From assembly GCF_900110925.1 (NCBI RefSeq), contig NZ_FOFP01000017.1:74520-107455 (forward strand): a stretch of DNA of 32,936 nucleotides, in the 5' to 3' direction. Source of the stretch: Pseudomonas cuatrocienegasensis (GTDB lineage Bacteria > Pseudomonadota > Gammaproteobacteria > Pseudomonadales > Pseudomonadaceae). The position numbers and the translations under genes were made by a program. Under the pieces are notes generated by a model. It made no database searches and was not told the DNA's origin. It saw nothing but the letters and a program-made list of their open reading frames with translations. Below, piece after piece: positions 7,974 through 16,761 of this stretch (position 1 is the stretch's first letter; each line of letters starts with the position of its first letter).

Positions 7974-9362
7974 CTAGGCTGATGCCTTGCGCCCGCGCTT
8001 GGCCTTGGGCGCGGCGGCGCGTTGCGCCTGGATGCGCGCCAGCAGCACGCTGGCGGGTTCGTCATTTGGGTCTTGCGGTACCAGTTCGCCCCGGAAGGCT
8101 TTGGCCAGGATGCTTTGGGTGAGGTGATCGATACGGCTTTTGGCGCTTTGCACTTTGCGTTCAAGTTGCTCGGCAAAGGCGAAGAGTTGTTCGACGCGGC
8201 GGACGATTTCGGTTTGTTCTTCCGGTGCAGGAAGCACAATTTCAATGTTGCCTAGCATTGTCAGGCTGAGAAATGGCTGAGCCCCGCCTTGAGTCTGCTC
8301 ATTAAATATTGTTTTTTTACGCGCATCAAAAAAGGCTTTTAGATATTGAGGGTTTATAATTTCTGGTCGCTTGATGATCGCTATATTTTTGAAGCTAAAT
8401 TCAAAATCGACGTCCACATTGGCGCTGTTCCCTGTTCCGGCGCCAATGTTTACAATTAAGAGGTCGCCTATTTTGGGGGAGCATTTATTATAAAGTTCTC
8501 TGTGCTCTGCCTCAGAGATAAATTTCCCTTCGGTAAAGTTTAAAGTTCCACCCGTTAAATCTTTTGCAGTTATATACGGAAAGCCTTGGGCCATAATTTT
8601 CGGCGTATTGTGGGCGCCATCGGTGATTTTTAATGCAACTTCCGAGAGTTTCAGCCAGGCCCAGCTAATTGGCGCTTCAATACGGTTAGTGCTTGGGGAC
8701 ACATTTGTTTTTATTGGCTTGAACCCAAGCGCCGCCCGTTCTGCAACAACGCTCGCTTTGATGGCATCTTCCGTCCATTTCGCGCGTATCGAATTTTCTT
8801 TTCGCCACTCCTCCGTCAACCGCCCGGAAACCGCTGCGGCGAGGACGGATTGGCGGAAGCGTTTAAGCAGGGCGGGGATGGCGTCGATACGGGCTTTGAG
8901 GGTGTCGACCTGGGCCAGCAGTTCATCGAGTTTTTGGGCAATGCGGGTTTGTTCGGCGAGTGGCGGCAGTAGATAGACGGCTTCTTTGAGACATTTGAAG
9001 TGGCGCGCATAGCCTTTGCTTTCAACAGGCAGGTTGCGCAGAAAGTAATAAATATAACGGGTGTTCAGTTCGTCGTCAGTCTTGAGAATTTTTACCCCGT
9101 CTGCTCCGGGAATAAATGGGAAATCTATCCACTTTATTTCCCGAGTGTGGTCGCCAAAGATGATTAGCGGGTCGTCATTGGATACGACAAGACTCTCGTC
9201 ATTCAGGTAGCCAGAAATGAATGTGCGCCCTTGATCTACTACAGGAAATTTTCCCTGTAGTTGTGTTTCTCCCGTCTTGACCTTTTTGCCGGTCGTTGAG
9301 ATTTGAGAGAAAACCTCATCGAAGCTGGTGGTCGCCCAATTGGTTGGAATAGTTTTGCTCAT
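7974..9362 (-). CDS. hsdS: Type I restriction-modification specificity subunit HsdS
   Basis: A 462-residue specificity subunit with the usual layout of two target-recognition domains, each followed by a conserved helix. TRD1 covers about residues 5-130, ending in LPPLAEQTRIAQKLDELLAQ. TRD2 covers about 230-400, ending in LPAPEEQTEIVRRVEQLFAF. The two helical repeats share the P-x-x-EQT-x-I pattern and set the spacing of the two half-sites. A basic tail (KAKRGRKASA) closes the protein. TRD-coding DNA (about 8270-8620 and 9040-9340) is much more AT-rich than the helical spacers, as expected for exchanged recognition domains. The start overlaps the hsdM stop (ATGA). The DNA target cannot be read from the sequence. 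Confidence 0.95.
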   Translation of the reverse strand: MSKTIPTNWATTSFDEVFSQISTTGKKVKTGETQLQGKFPVVDQGRTFISGYLNDESLVVSNDDPLIIFGDHTREIKWIDFPFIPGADGVKILKTDDELNTRYIYYFLRNLPVESKGYARHFKCLKEAVYLLPPLAEQTRIAQKLDELLAQVDTLKARIDAIPALLKRFRQSVLAAAVSGRLTEEWRKENSIRAKWTEDAIKASVVAERAALGFKPIKTNVSPSTNRIEAPISWAWLKLSEVALKITDGAHNTPKIMAQGFPYITAKDLTGGTLNFTEGKFISEAEHRELYNKCSPKIGDLLIVNIGAGTGNSANVDVDFEFSFKNIAIIKRPEIINPQYLKAFFDARKKTIFNEQTQGGAQPFLSLTMLGNIEIVLPAPEEQTEIVRRVEQLFAFAEQLERKVQSAKSRIDHLTQSILAKAFRGELVPQDPNDEPASVLLARIQAQRAAAPKAKRGRKASA

Positions 9363-10900
9363 GCATCTTCCTCGCTGACGGCGAGTCCCATTACTTCCGC
9401 TAGCAACTGCTTCTGCGCCGCCACCTCATCCCCCGCGCCCAGGGCTTTCATCAACTCTTCCAGTTCATGCAGGGCTTCGGTCAGTTCGGCCATGGCTTCG
9501 CCGGCCAGCACTTCCGGGGCGGGCAGATCAGCGGCGTCCAGGCTGTCGGCATCCTTGAGCCAACTGATATCCAGGGAGTCGCCGCGTTCGCGGATTTGTT
9601 CGCGGCTAAATACGCGAAAGCGGCTCAGTTCGCCGATACCTTCGACGTTTTCGGCGCGCGGGCTGTTGCCGTTGGGGTCATCCCCGTAGGCCTCCTCAAA
9701 GGGTTTGAGGTGCGCGGCGCCGAAGGGCGTGCGCTTGCCGAAGCTGGGCATATTGCTGCGCAGGTCATAGACCCACACGCGCTGGGTGCAGCCGTGCTCC
9801 TGGCGTGGGTTGGCGGCGGTGCCTTTCTGGAAGAACAGCACGTTGGTCTTTACGCCCTGGGCATAGAAGATGCCGGTGGGCAGGCGCAGGAGGGTGTGCA
9901 GGTTGCATTTGTCCAGCAGGTCGCGGCGCACTTCGGTGCCCACGCCGGCCTCGAACAGCACGTTGTCGGGCAGCACCACGGCGGCGCGGCCACCGGGTTT
10001 GAGGCCACGGTAGATGTGCTGCAAAAAGGCCAATTGCTTGTTGCTGGTCTTATAGGTGAGGTCATCGCGGGTCGGGCCGCCGCCGCCTTTGGCGGTGCCG
10101 AACGGCGGGTTGGAGAGAATCACCTCGGCCTTGGGCAGGTTGGCGCCGGTCTGGCCGAGGGCGTTGCCCAGGTGCACCACGCCTTCGTCGTCGCCTTCCA
10201 TGCCGTGCAGCAGGGTGTTCATCAGGGCCAGGCGGCGGGTGCCGGGGACCAGCTCAATGCCGACAAAGGCGCGGTTGCGCTGGAAGGTCTGGGCCTTGGC
10301 GTCGAGGTCGTAGTGGTCATCGGTGTGGCGCTTGATATAGGCGTCGGCGGCAATCAAAAAGCCAGCGGTGCCGGCGGCCGGGTCTTGAATCACTTCACCA
10401 GGCTGGGGCTTGAGGCAGTTGATGATGCTGTCGATCAGCGGGCGCGGGGTGAAGTACTGGCCGGCACCGGATTTGGTTTCGCTGGCGTTTTTTTCCAGCA
10501 GGCCTTCGTAGAGGTCGCCCAGGCCGTCCTGGCGGGCGCTGAACCAGTCGATGCCGTCCAGGCTTTTGACTAATTGCTCCAGGTGCTTGGGCTCGGCCAG
10601 GCGGGTCTGGGCGTCGGCGTAGATGGCGGCAATCAGCGGGTCTTCATTTTTGCCCAGGTCCAGCAGCATCTGCCGGTAGTAGTTGAGCAGGTTGAGCCCG
10701 GATTTTTCGGTGAGGTCCGGCCAGCGTGCGCCAGCGGGCAGCTTGTGCTCGAACTGGCTGCCGCTCTGGGCCTGCTCGTATTCCATTTTGATAAACAGCA
10801 AGAGCACCAGCTCGGTGACGTAGTCGCTGTAGTTGATGCCGTCGTCGCGCAGCACGTCGCAGAGGTTCCAGAGTTTCTGGACGATGTCGGAGTGGGTCAT
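9359..10900 (-). CDS. hsdM: Type I restriction-modification methyltransferase HsdM
   Basis: A 513-residue N6-adenine methyltransferase subunit. The N-terminal helical domain (residues about 5-130) is followed by SAM-binding motif I, DPAAGTAGFLIAA, at about residue 174, and the catalytic motif NPPFG at about 265 (VILSNPPFGTAKGGG). The YFTPRPLID segment just before motif I is typical of HsdM. Together with HsdS it methylates the host recognition sites. It is coupled to hsdS by a four-base overlap. Upstream lies the PP2C-like gene with a 56-bp gap, so hsdM is either read through from that cassette or has its own unrecognised promoter. Confidence 0.95.
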   Translation of the reverse strand: MTHSDIVQKLWNLCDVLRDDGINYSDYVTELVLLLFIKMEYEQAQSGSQFEHKLPAGARWPDLTEKSGLNLLNYYRQMLLDLGKNEDPLIAAIYADAQTRLAEPKHLEQLVKSLDGIDWFSARQDGLGDLYEGLLEKNASETKSGAGQYFTPRPLIDSIINCLKPQPGEVIQDPAAGTAGFLIAADAYIKRHTDDHYDLDAKAQTFQRNRAFVGIELVPGTRRLALMNTLLHGMEGDDEGVVHLGNALGQTGANLPKAEVILSNPPFGTAKGGGGPTRDDLTYKTSNKQLAFLQHIYRGLKPGGRAAVVLPDNVLFEAGVGTEVRRDLLDKCNLHTLLRLPTGIFYAQGVKTNVLFFQKGTAANPRQEHGCTQRVWVYDLRSNMPSFGKRTPFGAAHLKPFEEAYGDDPNGNSPRAENVEGIGELSRFRVFSREQIRERGDSLDISWLKDADSLDAADLPAPEVLAGEAMAELTEALHELEELMKALGAGDEVAAQKQLLAEVMGLAVSEEDA

Positions 10901-10956
10901 GGGGTCTCTCTAGGTTGTTCAAGGTGTGAGCCGGACAGGTGGTGTTAGTCGTCTCA

Positions 10957-11640
10957 TCAAGTCGGTGGTGTGATGATGCTCATGCAACTGATGTCGTCAT
11001 CGGTGGGCGGCGCGGGCAGGCTGCCGTCATGTAAAAAGCGCTGTTGTTGCTGTTCGCTCAGGCCGGCCCAGAAGCCGTCCGTAGCCAGCAACCAATGTTG
11101 GTTGGCGCTAAGTGGCCAGTGGTTGATTTCAGGGTTACTGGGGCGCCTGGGGCTAAAGCAGCGGGTCAGGTTGTGACGTAATGGCATCTGCGCAAGTTCT
11201 GCATGCGCGAGATTGCCTTGCCAATTGGCGGCGCAGTGCGCGGGACTCAGCCAGCTGATGTGGCCACTGGGCTCAATCAGCCCCAGGCAGCAGTCGCCTT
11301 CATGGATGCTGAACGCGGCATCGGCGAGTAGGCATAGCAGGAGGTAACTGCAGGCCGCCTGTGGGTGTGCATCACGCAGGGCTCGCTTGCTACTGTCGAT
11401 CAGCTGCAGCAGCGCTTCGGCCAATTGCTCCGGGTTCCGTTCGGTCGCAGGCAGGTGGTTGAAGCCCTGGGCAAGCGCTGCCAGCAGGGCAGTGGCCAAC
11501 TCGCCACTGCGCGGGTGACTGCTGCTGCCATCGGCGATCAGGTAAAGGCTGGCGTGGGCCTGCTCGATATGGGCGCAGGCATCGCGGTTGTCGGTCGTGA
11601 GTGTGCCGAGCTGGGTATGCCAGTGCAGGGTGGCGCGCAT
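10957..11640 (-). CDS. PP2C-like serine/threonine phosphatase in the island
   Basis: A 227-residue protein with the sparse but ordered metal-binding motifs of the PPM/PP2C family: TTDNRD near the N-terminus (D20), LIADGSSSHPRSGELA (D37), LLATDGFW (D188) and a final DDDISCM (214-216). All acidic ligands expected for a two-metal centre are present, so it is probably active. It is a minimal catalytic domain without membrane or sensor parts. Its ATG directly follows the TGA of the nucleotidyltransferase gene (TGAATG), which points to coupled synthesis. No kinase gene is visible in the window, so its phosphoprotein substrate is unknown. Possible targets include the neighbouring nucleotidyltransferase or the restriction subunits, which is speculation. 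Confidence 0.82.
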   Translation of the reverse strand: MRATLHWHTQLGTLTTDNRDACAHIEQAHASLYLIADGSSSHPRSGELATALLAALAQGFNHLPATERNPEQLAEALLQLIDSSKRALRDAHPQAACSYLLLCLLADAAFSIHEGDCCLGLIEPSGHISWLSPAHCAANWQGNLAHAELAQMPLRHNLTRCFSPRRPSNPEINHWPLSANQHWLLATDGFWAGLSEQQQQRFLHDGSLPAPPTDDDISCMSIITPPT

Positions 11641-12345
11641 TCAGGCAGCCACCTGGCAGAGATGGCGCAAACGTTGCCAGATGATCTGCTCACGCTCGTT
11701 ATCGCCATGGGCGGCGTCCTGCACCAGGTAGCCGAAGTCGTTATTGCCGAGCAGTGCGGTGAGCTTTTCTGCCAGATAGGCGCGTAGTTCGGCTGCGGCG
11801 GCGTCAACTTCCTGTAGCAGTTCTTCGCGGCCGTTGACCAGGTTGAGAATGTCCTCAAGGTCCTGGCTAGCCAGTGGGTTCTGCGCGCCGCGCCCGGCAT
11901 AGGCTTCCAGTTTGCTGCCGAGAAAGTAGGGCGGGGTGAACAGGCGAATGCGGCAGCCGCTGGGCAATACGTGCCACTGCGCGTTGGCCAGGCCATCTGT
12001 GAACCAACGATTGTTGCAACCCAGTAGAGTGGCGGTTCTGGCATCTTCGGGCATAAAGTCGACCTTCAACTCACCGAGGCGCAGACGGCAGATGACCTCG
12101 TCCTGCGGTGATTGCGTGAAGCCTTTCTGTTGCAGTTGCTCGACCAGCTGTTGCCATTGGGCATAGCCGGCCAGGTGAACCACCAAGTCGACATCATCGG
12201 TGTAACGCACCTCTTCACGGCTGAATTCATCCGTCAGCAGCAGGGCTGTGGTGCAGCCGCCGACGAAGGCGACCTCTTGGCAAAGGTCTTGGCCGAGCGC
12301 CTGGGCGACCACTTCGAGCATCTGGATGTTGTGGGCGTGGCTCAT
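11641..12345 (-). CDS. AbiEii/MNT-like nucleotidyltransferase (putative toxin)
   Basis: A 234-residue protein with the DNA-polymerase-beta nucleotidyltransferase signature: G29-G30 (VGGCTTALLL), then D51-x-D53 (YTDDVDLVV), and a third carboxylate D96 in ELKVDFMP. The following GSKLEAYAGRG...SQDLEDILNLVNGR stretch is like AbiEii and related minimal transferases. Known members of this group (AbiEii, MenT) are toxins that transfer nucleotides to RNA or other targets and are paired with an antitoxin gene upstream. Here the upstream gene encodes a winged-helix protein and overlaps by four bases (ATGA). All three catalytic acids are kept, so it is likely active. The target is unknown, and an antitoxin-like or modifying role cannot be excluded. 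Confidence 0.83.
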   Translation of the reverse strand: MSHAHNIQMLEVVAQALGQDLCQEVAFVGGCTTALLLTDEFSREEVRYTDDVDLVVHLAGYAQWQQLVEQLQQKGFTQSPQDEVICRLRLGELKVDFMPEDARTATLLGCNNRWFTDGLANAQWHVLPSGCRIRLFTPPYFLGSKLEAYAGRGAQNPLASQDLEDILNLVNGREELLQEVDAAAAELRAYLAEKLTALLGNNDFGYLVQDAAHGDNEREQIIWQRLRHLCQVAA

Positions 12346-12986
12346 GCCTGCAGCACCTTCTCACGCAGCATCTGGTTGGCGAGGTTGGCTTCCCGGGCAT
12401 TACCCAGGCGTATTGCATCGATAAGGGCCAGGTATTCATACAGCAGGGGGTCTTTCTTGACCGCACCTGGCACGGTTCTGAATAGCGGGGTGATGGATTG
12501 ACCCTTGCGATTGCCATAGGCGTCTGGCCAGACGTGGATAAGGTCGCCGCCGCTCATCAGCGTGCCTTGCAGCACGGGGGCGGAAAAGCTGGTAGGAATG
12601 CCCCGCACAATCTCTGCTGGTTTGACAGGAAATACATAGCGCAAGCCGTGCTCGATAAAGCCCAGCAAGGCTTTGCTGTTGACGCGAGGCAACTGGTTGT
12701 TGGGGTCTACCCGCAGTAGGCCGATTTGCTGGCAGCGCTTCAGTGCCGAGGCAATTTCGGTTTTGCTGATGCCCAGTGAGGCTTGCAGGGCACGAACCGA
12801 GTAGCTGTCGTGATGCACGGGAGGGTCTTGTTCGGCGTGATCTTCCCAGCCCCGCCATTGTTCGGATGCGTAGAGATCGCTGTGTTTGATTCGCTCGGCT
12901 GTTTCGCCCTCAAGCCTCTGCTGTAGGCGTTCGCGCTGCTCAAGGCAGATCAGTTTTATCAGCAACAGAACATCTTGACTCTTCAT
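12342..12986 (-). CDS. Winged-helix regulator, candidate antitoxin of the nucleotidyltransferase
   Basis: A 214-residue protein. Residues 63-92 (VRALQASLGISKTEIASALK, then RCQQIGLLR) form a clear helix-turn-helix followed by a wing-like segment, similar to MarR/GntR-type winged helices. The remaining C-terminal half (HGLRYVFPVKPAEIVRG onward) has no motif that I recognise. It is the first gene of a three-gene unit, overlaps the nucleotidyltransferase by ATGA and has a strong palindrome just upstream of its start. Order, overlap and DNA-binding fold match AbiEi-AbiEii-type modules, where the first protein neutralises the toxin and represses the promoter. The sequence itself is not obviously AbiEi, so the antitoxin role is inference. 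Confidence 0.78.
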   Translation of the reverse strand: MKSQDVLLLIKLICLEQRERLQQRLEGETAERIKHSDLYASEQWRGWEDHAEQDPPVHHDSYSVRALQASLGISKTEIASALKRCQQIGLLRVDPNNQLPRVNSKALLGFIEHGLRYVFPVKPAEIVRGIPTSFSAPVLQGTLMSGGDLIHVWPDAYGNRKGQSITPLFRTVPGAVKKDPLLYEYLALIDAIRLGNAREANLANQMLREKVLQA

Positions 12987-13003
12987 GGCGATCTCAGTTA
13001 GCG

Positions 13004-13033
13004 ACTGTCCTTTGTCCTAGGACTGAGGACAGT
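13004..13033 (-). promoter_or_regulatory. 30-bp near-palindromic operator upstream of the winged-helix gene
   Basis: The outer arms are ACTGTCC and GGACAGT, the inner core is the perfect 10-base palindrome GTCCTAGGAC, and the two parts are separated by three bases on each side. Thus the motif GTCC occurs twice in each half. It lies 18 bases before the ATG of the winged-helix gene and just downstream of a -35/-10-like pair, the right place for an autorepressor. The binding protein is inferred. Confidence 0.75.
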
Positions 13034-13061
13034 TTAAGCGTTGATGCATGGCGGCTGTCAA
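13033..13061 (-). promoter_or_regulatory. Putative promoter of the winged-helix/NTase/PP2C unit
   Basis: On the minus strand a consensus -35 TTGACA (13056-13061) lies just beyond the hsdR stop codon. A weak -10-like TTAAAC or TAAACT follows after 18-19 bases and touches the palindrome. It suggests that the three-gene unit can be transcribed independently of hsdR. The -10 match is poor. Confidence 0.45.
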
Positions 13062-13065
13062 TCGC

Positions 13066-16000
13066 TTAGCTAACCGCTTGCCACAGGTTGTCATTCAACG
13101 CTTGCAGCACCTGCTCCAGGTTGCCGCCGAGGTTGCGGTCCAGGGCTTTGAGGCCGCCGTCGTTGCGGAAGGCGTCGTTGACCTGCTGGGTGTCGATGAT
13201 CACTTCGTGCACCAGTTGCTTGGCCAGGCGTTCCAGCCATTTGCGTTGCACAGGCGTCCAGGGCTGCAGGGCGTAGATATTTTGCATGGCCTTGGCCACG
13301 CGTTGGTCGAAGGGCAGCAGGGCTTCGCCGATGGCGGCCTGGCGAATGTAGCCAATGATGCTGGCGGCGATTTCCTGGTTGGTCTGGTTGCGCCAGGCGC
13401 TTTTCAGGCTGGCTTCGCTGAAACCGTGCTGGTCGAGCAGCAGGCGGACTTCGCGCAGTTGCTCGCGGGTGAGGTCTTTGGGGCGGTTGACCACCACGCC
13501 CAGGGCGGCGGACTGGTTGAGCTGGGTGCGAATAAAGTCGTTAAAGCTTTCCAGGTAGTCAGCCGGCTTCTGGTTCTGCCCGTAGTTCTGTTCGCGCACC
13601 AGCAGTTCGTCACTGTGGGTGGAGATGACCGGGTAATTCTCCGAGCCGAGCAGAGCGCTGACGGCGGCGAGTTGCTGGATAAGCTGGCTGTGCTGGCGCA
13701 CGAAGTTGGCGGCTTGTTGCGGGCCAAGGTCGTGCAGGTGTTTGTGCAAGTGGGCCGGCTCAACGCCCCAGAGGTCCTGCAGCTCATCGAGCTTTTTCTT
13801 CAGCGTGGGTTTGCCCTCGGCCTTGTGCTGGGCCTTGCGCAGGATGCGCATGACGCGCTGGCTCAACTGGTCGAGCACGTCATGGGCGTGGCTGCTGTCT
13901 TGCTGGTTGCCGGGCGCTTCATGGCTGGCGCTGCTGGTGAGTTCGCTGAGCAGTTGCTCCAGGCTGATGTCGGGGTTTTTCACCAGGGGTTTCATGGTGT
14001 CGACCGCTTCGAGGCTGGCGTAGAGGTCGACGGGGTCGTAGATGCGGAATACGGTTTTGCCGATGGCGTCGCAGCGGCGGGTGGCGCGGCCTTTCATCTG
14101 CTCGTAGAGGATGCGTGAGCGCACGCGACGCATAAACACCAGGTTGCAGATTTTCGGCACGTCGATGCCGGTGGTGAGCAGGTCGACGGTGATGGCGATA
14201 TTGGGGTTGGGTTCGTTCTTGTAGCGGCGAATCAGTTGCTCAACTTTGTCGCTCTGGCCGGTGATGATGTGCACGGCGGCTTGGTTGTACTGCTCGCCAT
14301 AGGCTGCTGCGAAGGCCTTGTCGAGGAGATTTTTCACGCGCTCGGCATGGGCCTGGTTGACGCAGAAGATCAGGGTCTTTTCTTCGCCGAAGGGGTCCAG
14401 CTCCTTGGCCAGCTCGGTGCAGATGACCGTGTCGAACGCCGGGGTGATAACGCTGCGGTTGAACGACTCGATATTGAACAGCAGCTCGTCCTCCAGCTCG
14501 GCCATGTCGACTTCGCCGGTGTGGGTGTTGATGACGCTGACCGTTTCGCCTTTATCGAAGCGAATACCATTTTGGCTGAGCTGGGTTTCGTAGCGGATCG
14601 GCGGTTCGTGATCGACCAGTCGATCATCGGCTACGGCCTCGCGGTAGCTGTAGGTGAACACCGGTTTGCCGAAAATCTCGCTGGTGTGTTTGGCCGGGGT
14701 GGCGGTGAGGCCGATGCGGCAGGCGTCGAAGTAATCGAGCACGCGGCGGTATTGCGAGAGGTACTGGCTGTGGTCGCGCACGGCCAGTTCGCCTTCGCTC
14801 ATCTCTTGGTCGAGGGTGTAACCACGGTGGGCTTCGTCGACGATGATGCAGTCGAACTCGCCCACCGATGGCGGGTTTTCCGCGCGGAAGATGCGCCCGA
14901 CCATGGCCTGTACGGTGGCAACCTGAACTCGCGTGGCGGCCTCGGCGGCCATGTCACCCAGCTCTTTGATGTCGTAGACCTGCGCCAGGGTCTGGTTTTG
15001 CTCCAGGGCGGTGTCGTTGAAGGCGTCGATGGCCTGCTGGCCGAGGGCGCTGCGGTCAACCAGAAAGAGGATGCGCTTGAAACGTTCGGCCTTCAGAAAG
15101 CGGTACATCATGCCCAGCGCGGTGCGGGTTTTGCCGGTGCCGGTGGCCATGGCCAATAGGCAGTCGCGCTGGTTGTTCGCCAGGGCCTGCTCCACGGCCT
15201 GGATGGCCTTGATTTGATAGTCGTGCAGCTTGAGGTAGGCGAAGCCTTCGCTGTTCAGCGCAGCTTCGGCGGCGGTTTGGCTGCGCTTGAGCAGGTCGAG
15301 CAGGACATCGGGTGTGTGGAAGTCCTGCAGCGGCCGGCGGGTGTTGGCCGGGCTGCGCAGGTCACGGAACCAGGTGCCGGACTGTTCGGCGAGCTGCTTG
15401 ATAAAGGGTCGGCCGTTACAGGCAAAGGCGAAGGGTAGGTAAAAGTGGCCTTCCTGGCCATCGTTCCAAGGCTGCGCTTGGCCCGCCAGCAACCAGGCAG
15501 GTTGTTGCTCGGCGGTGAGGGTGAAGTCGCGGGCGTAGCGCTCGGCCTGGGTAATGCGGTCGGCGATATTGATGCGTTTGCGCTTGGCCTCGACGATGGC
15601 GATGGGCGTGAGGCCGGCGAACAGCACGTAGTCGGCGCAGGCGGTGGCGCTGCGGGTAGGCCACTCGGCGATGGCTTTGTTTTTGCCTTTTTCCGGGCGT
15701 GCGCCTTTGCCGTAGGTGAGGTCGAGGGAGTCGGCTTGCCAGCCGGCCTCGATCAACTGTTGGTCAATCAGGATGCGGGTCAGGTCTTCAGACAGGTCGA
15801 AGCTGTTGGTGGCCTGTAGGGTCTTGTGCATGACCTGTTGCGCGGCCTGCGGTTGGGTCAGCAGTTGCAGCTGCAGGGCTTTGATGCGCTGCTCGTGCTC
15901 GCTGCGCAGGCGGTTCAGCGCTGCTTCGTGTTCGGCAGCCAGTTGTTTGTGGGTGCGCGCTTCGACATCCATCTGCTCGGCGAGGACGGCGTACTCCTCA

Positions 16001-16542
16001 GCCTCGCGTTTGTGCAAGTCGGCCAGTTGCTGGTTGCTCTGCAACTGCTGGCTGGATTCACTGAGCTGCGCCTTGAGCTGGTCGATCTGGCTTTGCAGTT
16101 CGCGCAACGGCGCACTGGGGTCGGCCGGGGTGACGAAGGCGCCGGGCTTGAAGCTGCTGCCGGCCTTGCCGAATGCGCGGTGATACCATGCGCACAGGTC
16201 TCGGGCGACCTTCAGCCCGCTCAAGGCTTCGCGGTGCTGGGTGCGAAAGGCGTGAGTGGCCTTGTTGCCCTCGGTGCGCAGGGTGTGGAACAGGCTGCGG
16301 ATGTTGGCGTCCAGCTGGATGTCACGGTTCAGCAGGTAGAGCAGGTCGGCTTGTTTGGTGTTGGCATCGAAGGCAATCCCGGCGCGGCTGGCGAGGTCCT
16401 GGGCCAGGGCCTCGCCGAGTTGCCGCAGTTTGATCAGGGTGGTGTTGGGGTCGCTGGCAAACACCTGCTCGGCTGTGCTCGCCAGTTGCAGGAAGACGGG
16501 GTCGTGCTCCTGAAGAAAGGCGAAGTTACTGCTGGCGGCCAT
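13066..16542 (-). CDS. hsdR: Type I restriction endonuclease subunit HsdR
   Basis: A 1158-residue motor/nuclease subunit, close to the usual length for EcoKI/EcoEI-like HsdR. An N-terminal helical domain and a Gln/Glu-rich coiled coil (about 145-240) precede the PD-(D/E)XK nuclease region, whose ADYVLFAGLTPIAIVEAKRK (about 302-321) gives the D...E-x-K core. The translocase follows with Walker A LAMATGTGKTRTALG near 465, Walker B/DEAH CIIVDEAHRGYT near 567, and motif VI (QMKGRATRRCD) in the second RecA domain. The C-terminus is of the type that docks to the methylase. It has an AAGGGATAA Shine-Dalgarno. It is separated from hsdM by three unrelated genes, which is unusual for this family. Confidence 0.95.
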   Translation of the reverse strand: MAASSNFAFLQEHDPVFLQLASTAEQVFASDPNTTLIKLRQLGEALAQDLASRAGIAFDANTKQADLLYLLNRDIQLDANIRSLFHTLRTEGNKATHAFRTQHREALSGLKVARDLCAWYHRAFGKAGSSFKPGAFVTPADPSAPLRELQSQIDQLKAQLSESSQQLQSNQQLADLHKREAEEYAVLAEQMDVEARTHKQLAAEHEAALNRLRSEHEQRIKALQLQLLTQPQAAQQVMHKTLQATNSFDLSEDLTRILIDQQLIEAGWQADSLDLTYGKGARPEKGKNKAIAEWPTRSATACADYVLFAGLTPIAIVEAKRKRINIADRITQAERYARDFTLTAEQQPAWLLAGQAQPWNDGQEGHFYLPFAFACNGRPFIKQLAEQSGTWFRDLRSPANTRRPLQDFHTPDVLLDLLKRSQTAAEAALNSEGFAYLKLHDYQIKAIQAVEQALANNQRDCLLAMATGTGKTRTALGMMYRFLKAERFKRILFLVDRSALGQQAIDAFNDTALEQNQTLAQVYDIKELGDMAAEAATRVQVATVQAMVGRIFRAENPPSVGEFDCIIVDEAHRGYTLDQEMSEGELAVRDHSQYLSQYRRVLDYFDACRIGLTATPAKHTSEIFGKPVFTYSYREAVADDRLVDHEPPIRYETQLSQNGIRFDKGETVSVINTHTGEVDMAELEDELLFNIESFNRSVITPAFDTVICTELAKELDPFGEEKTLIFCVNQAHAERVKNLLDKAFAAAYGEQYNQAAVHIITGQSDKVEQLIRRYKNEPNPNIAITVDLLTTGIDVPKICNLVFMRRVRSRILYEQMKGRATRRCDAIGKTVFRIYDPVDLYASLEAVDTMKPLVKNPDISLEQLLSELTSSASHEAPGNQQDSSHAHDVLDQLSQRVMRILRKAQHKAEGKPTLKKKLDELQDLWGVEPAHLHKHLHDLGPQQAANFVRQHSQLIQQLAAVSALLGSENYPVISTHSDELLVREQNYGQNQKPADYLESFNDFIRTQLNQSAALGVVVNRPKDLTREQLREVRLLLDQHGFSEASLKSAWRNQTNQEIAASIIGYIRQAAIGEALLPFDQRVAKAMQNIYALQPWTPVQRKWLERLAKQLVHEVIIDTQQVNDAFRNDGGLKALDRNLGGNLEQVLQALNDNLWQAVS

Positions 16543-16761
16543 GCGTTATCCCTTGGGTCTGTTGATCTTCCGTTCGCCCCGGCTCTATCTATGGGGCCGT
16601 TGGCAGCTGTTGCAGGCAGCGTGTCGGTGCGAAATTCGCGCCTACATCCCAATACCCCATGATTGTCGGTGCCCTGCGCGCAGCTTACCCAAGGTGGGCG
16701 GCATTTGGCCATGTTGTGCGTGGCCTTCGCCCAGCGCGCGGGATCAGCCAGGCAATGGCGC

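Noticed and set aside
9467..10573. 368-codon open frame antisense to hsdM
   Set aside because: Gly/Ala/Val-rich shadow frame; hsdM motifs on the other strand are decisive.
13048..15159. Long plus-strand frames opposite hsdR (13048-14118 and 14236-15159)
   Set aside because: Shadows of the helicase domains of hsdR; no motif of their own.
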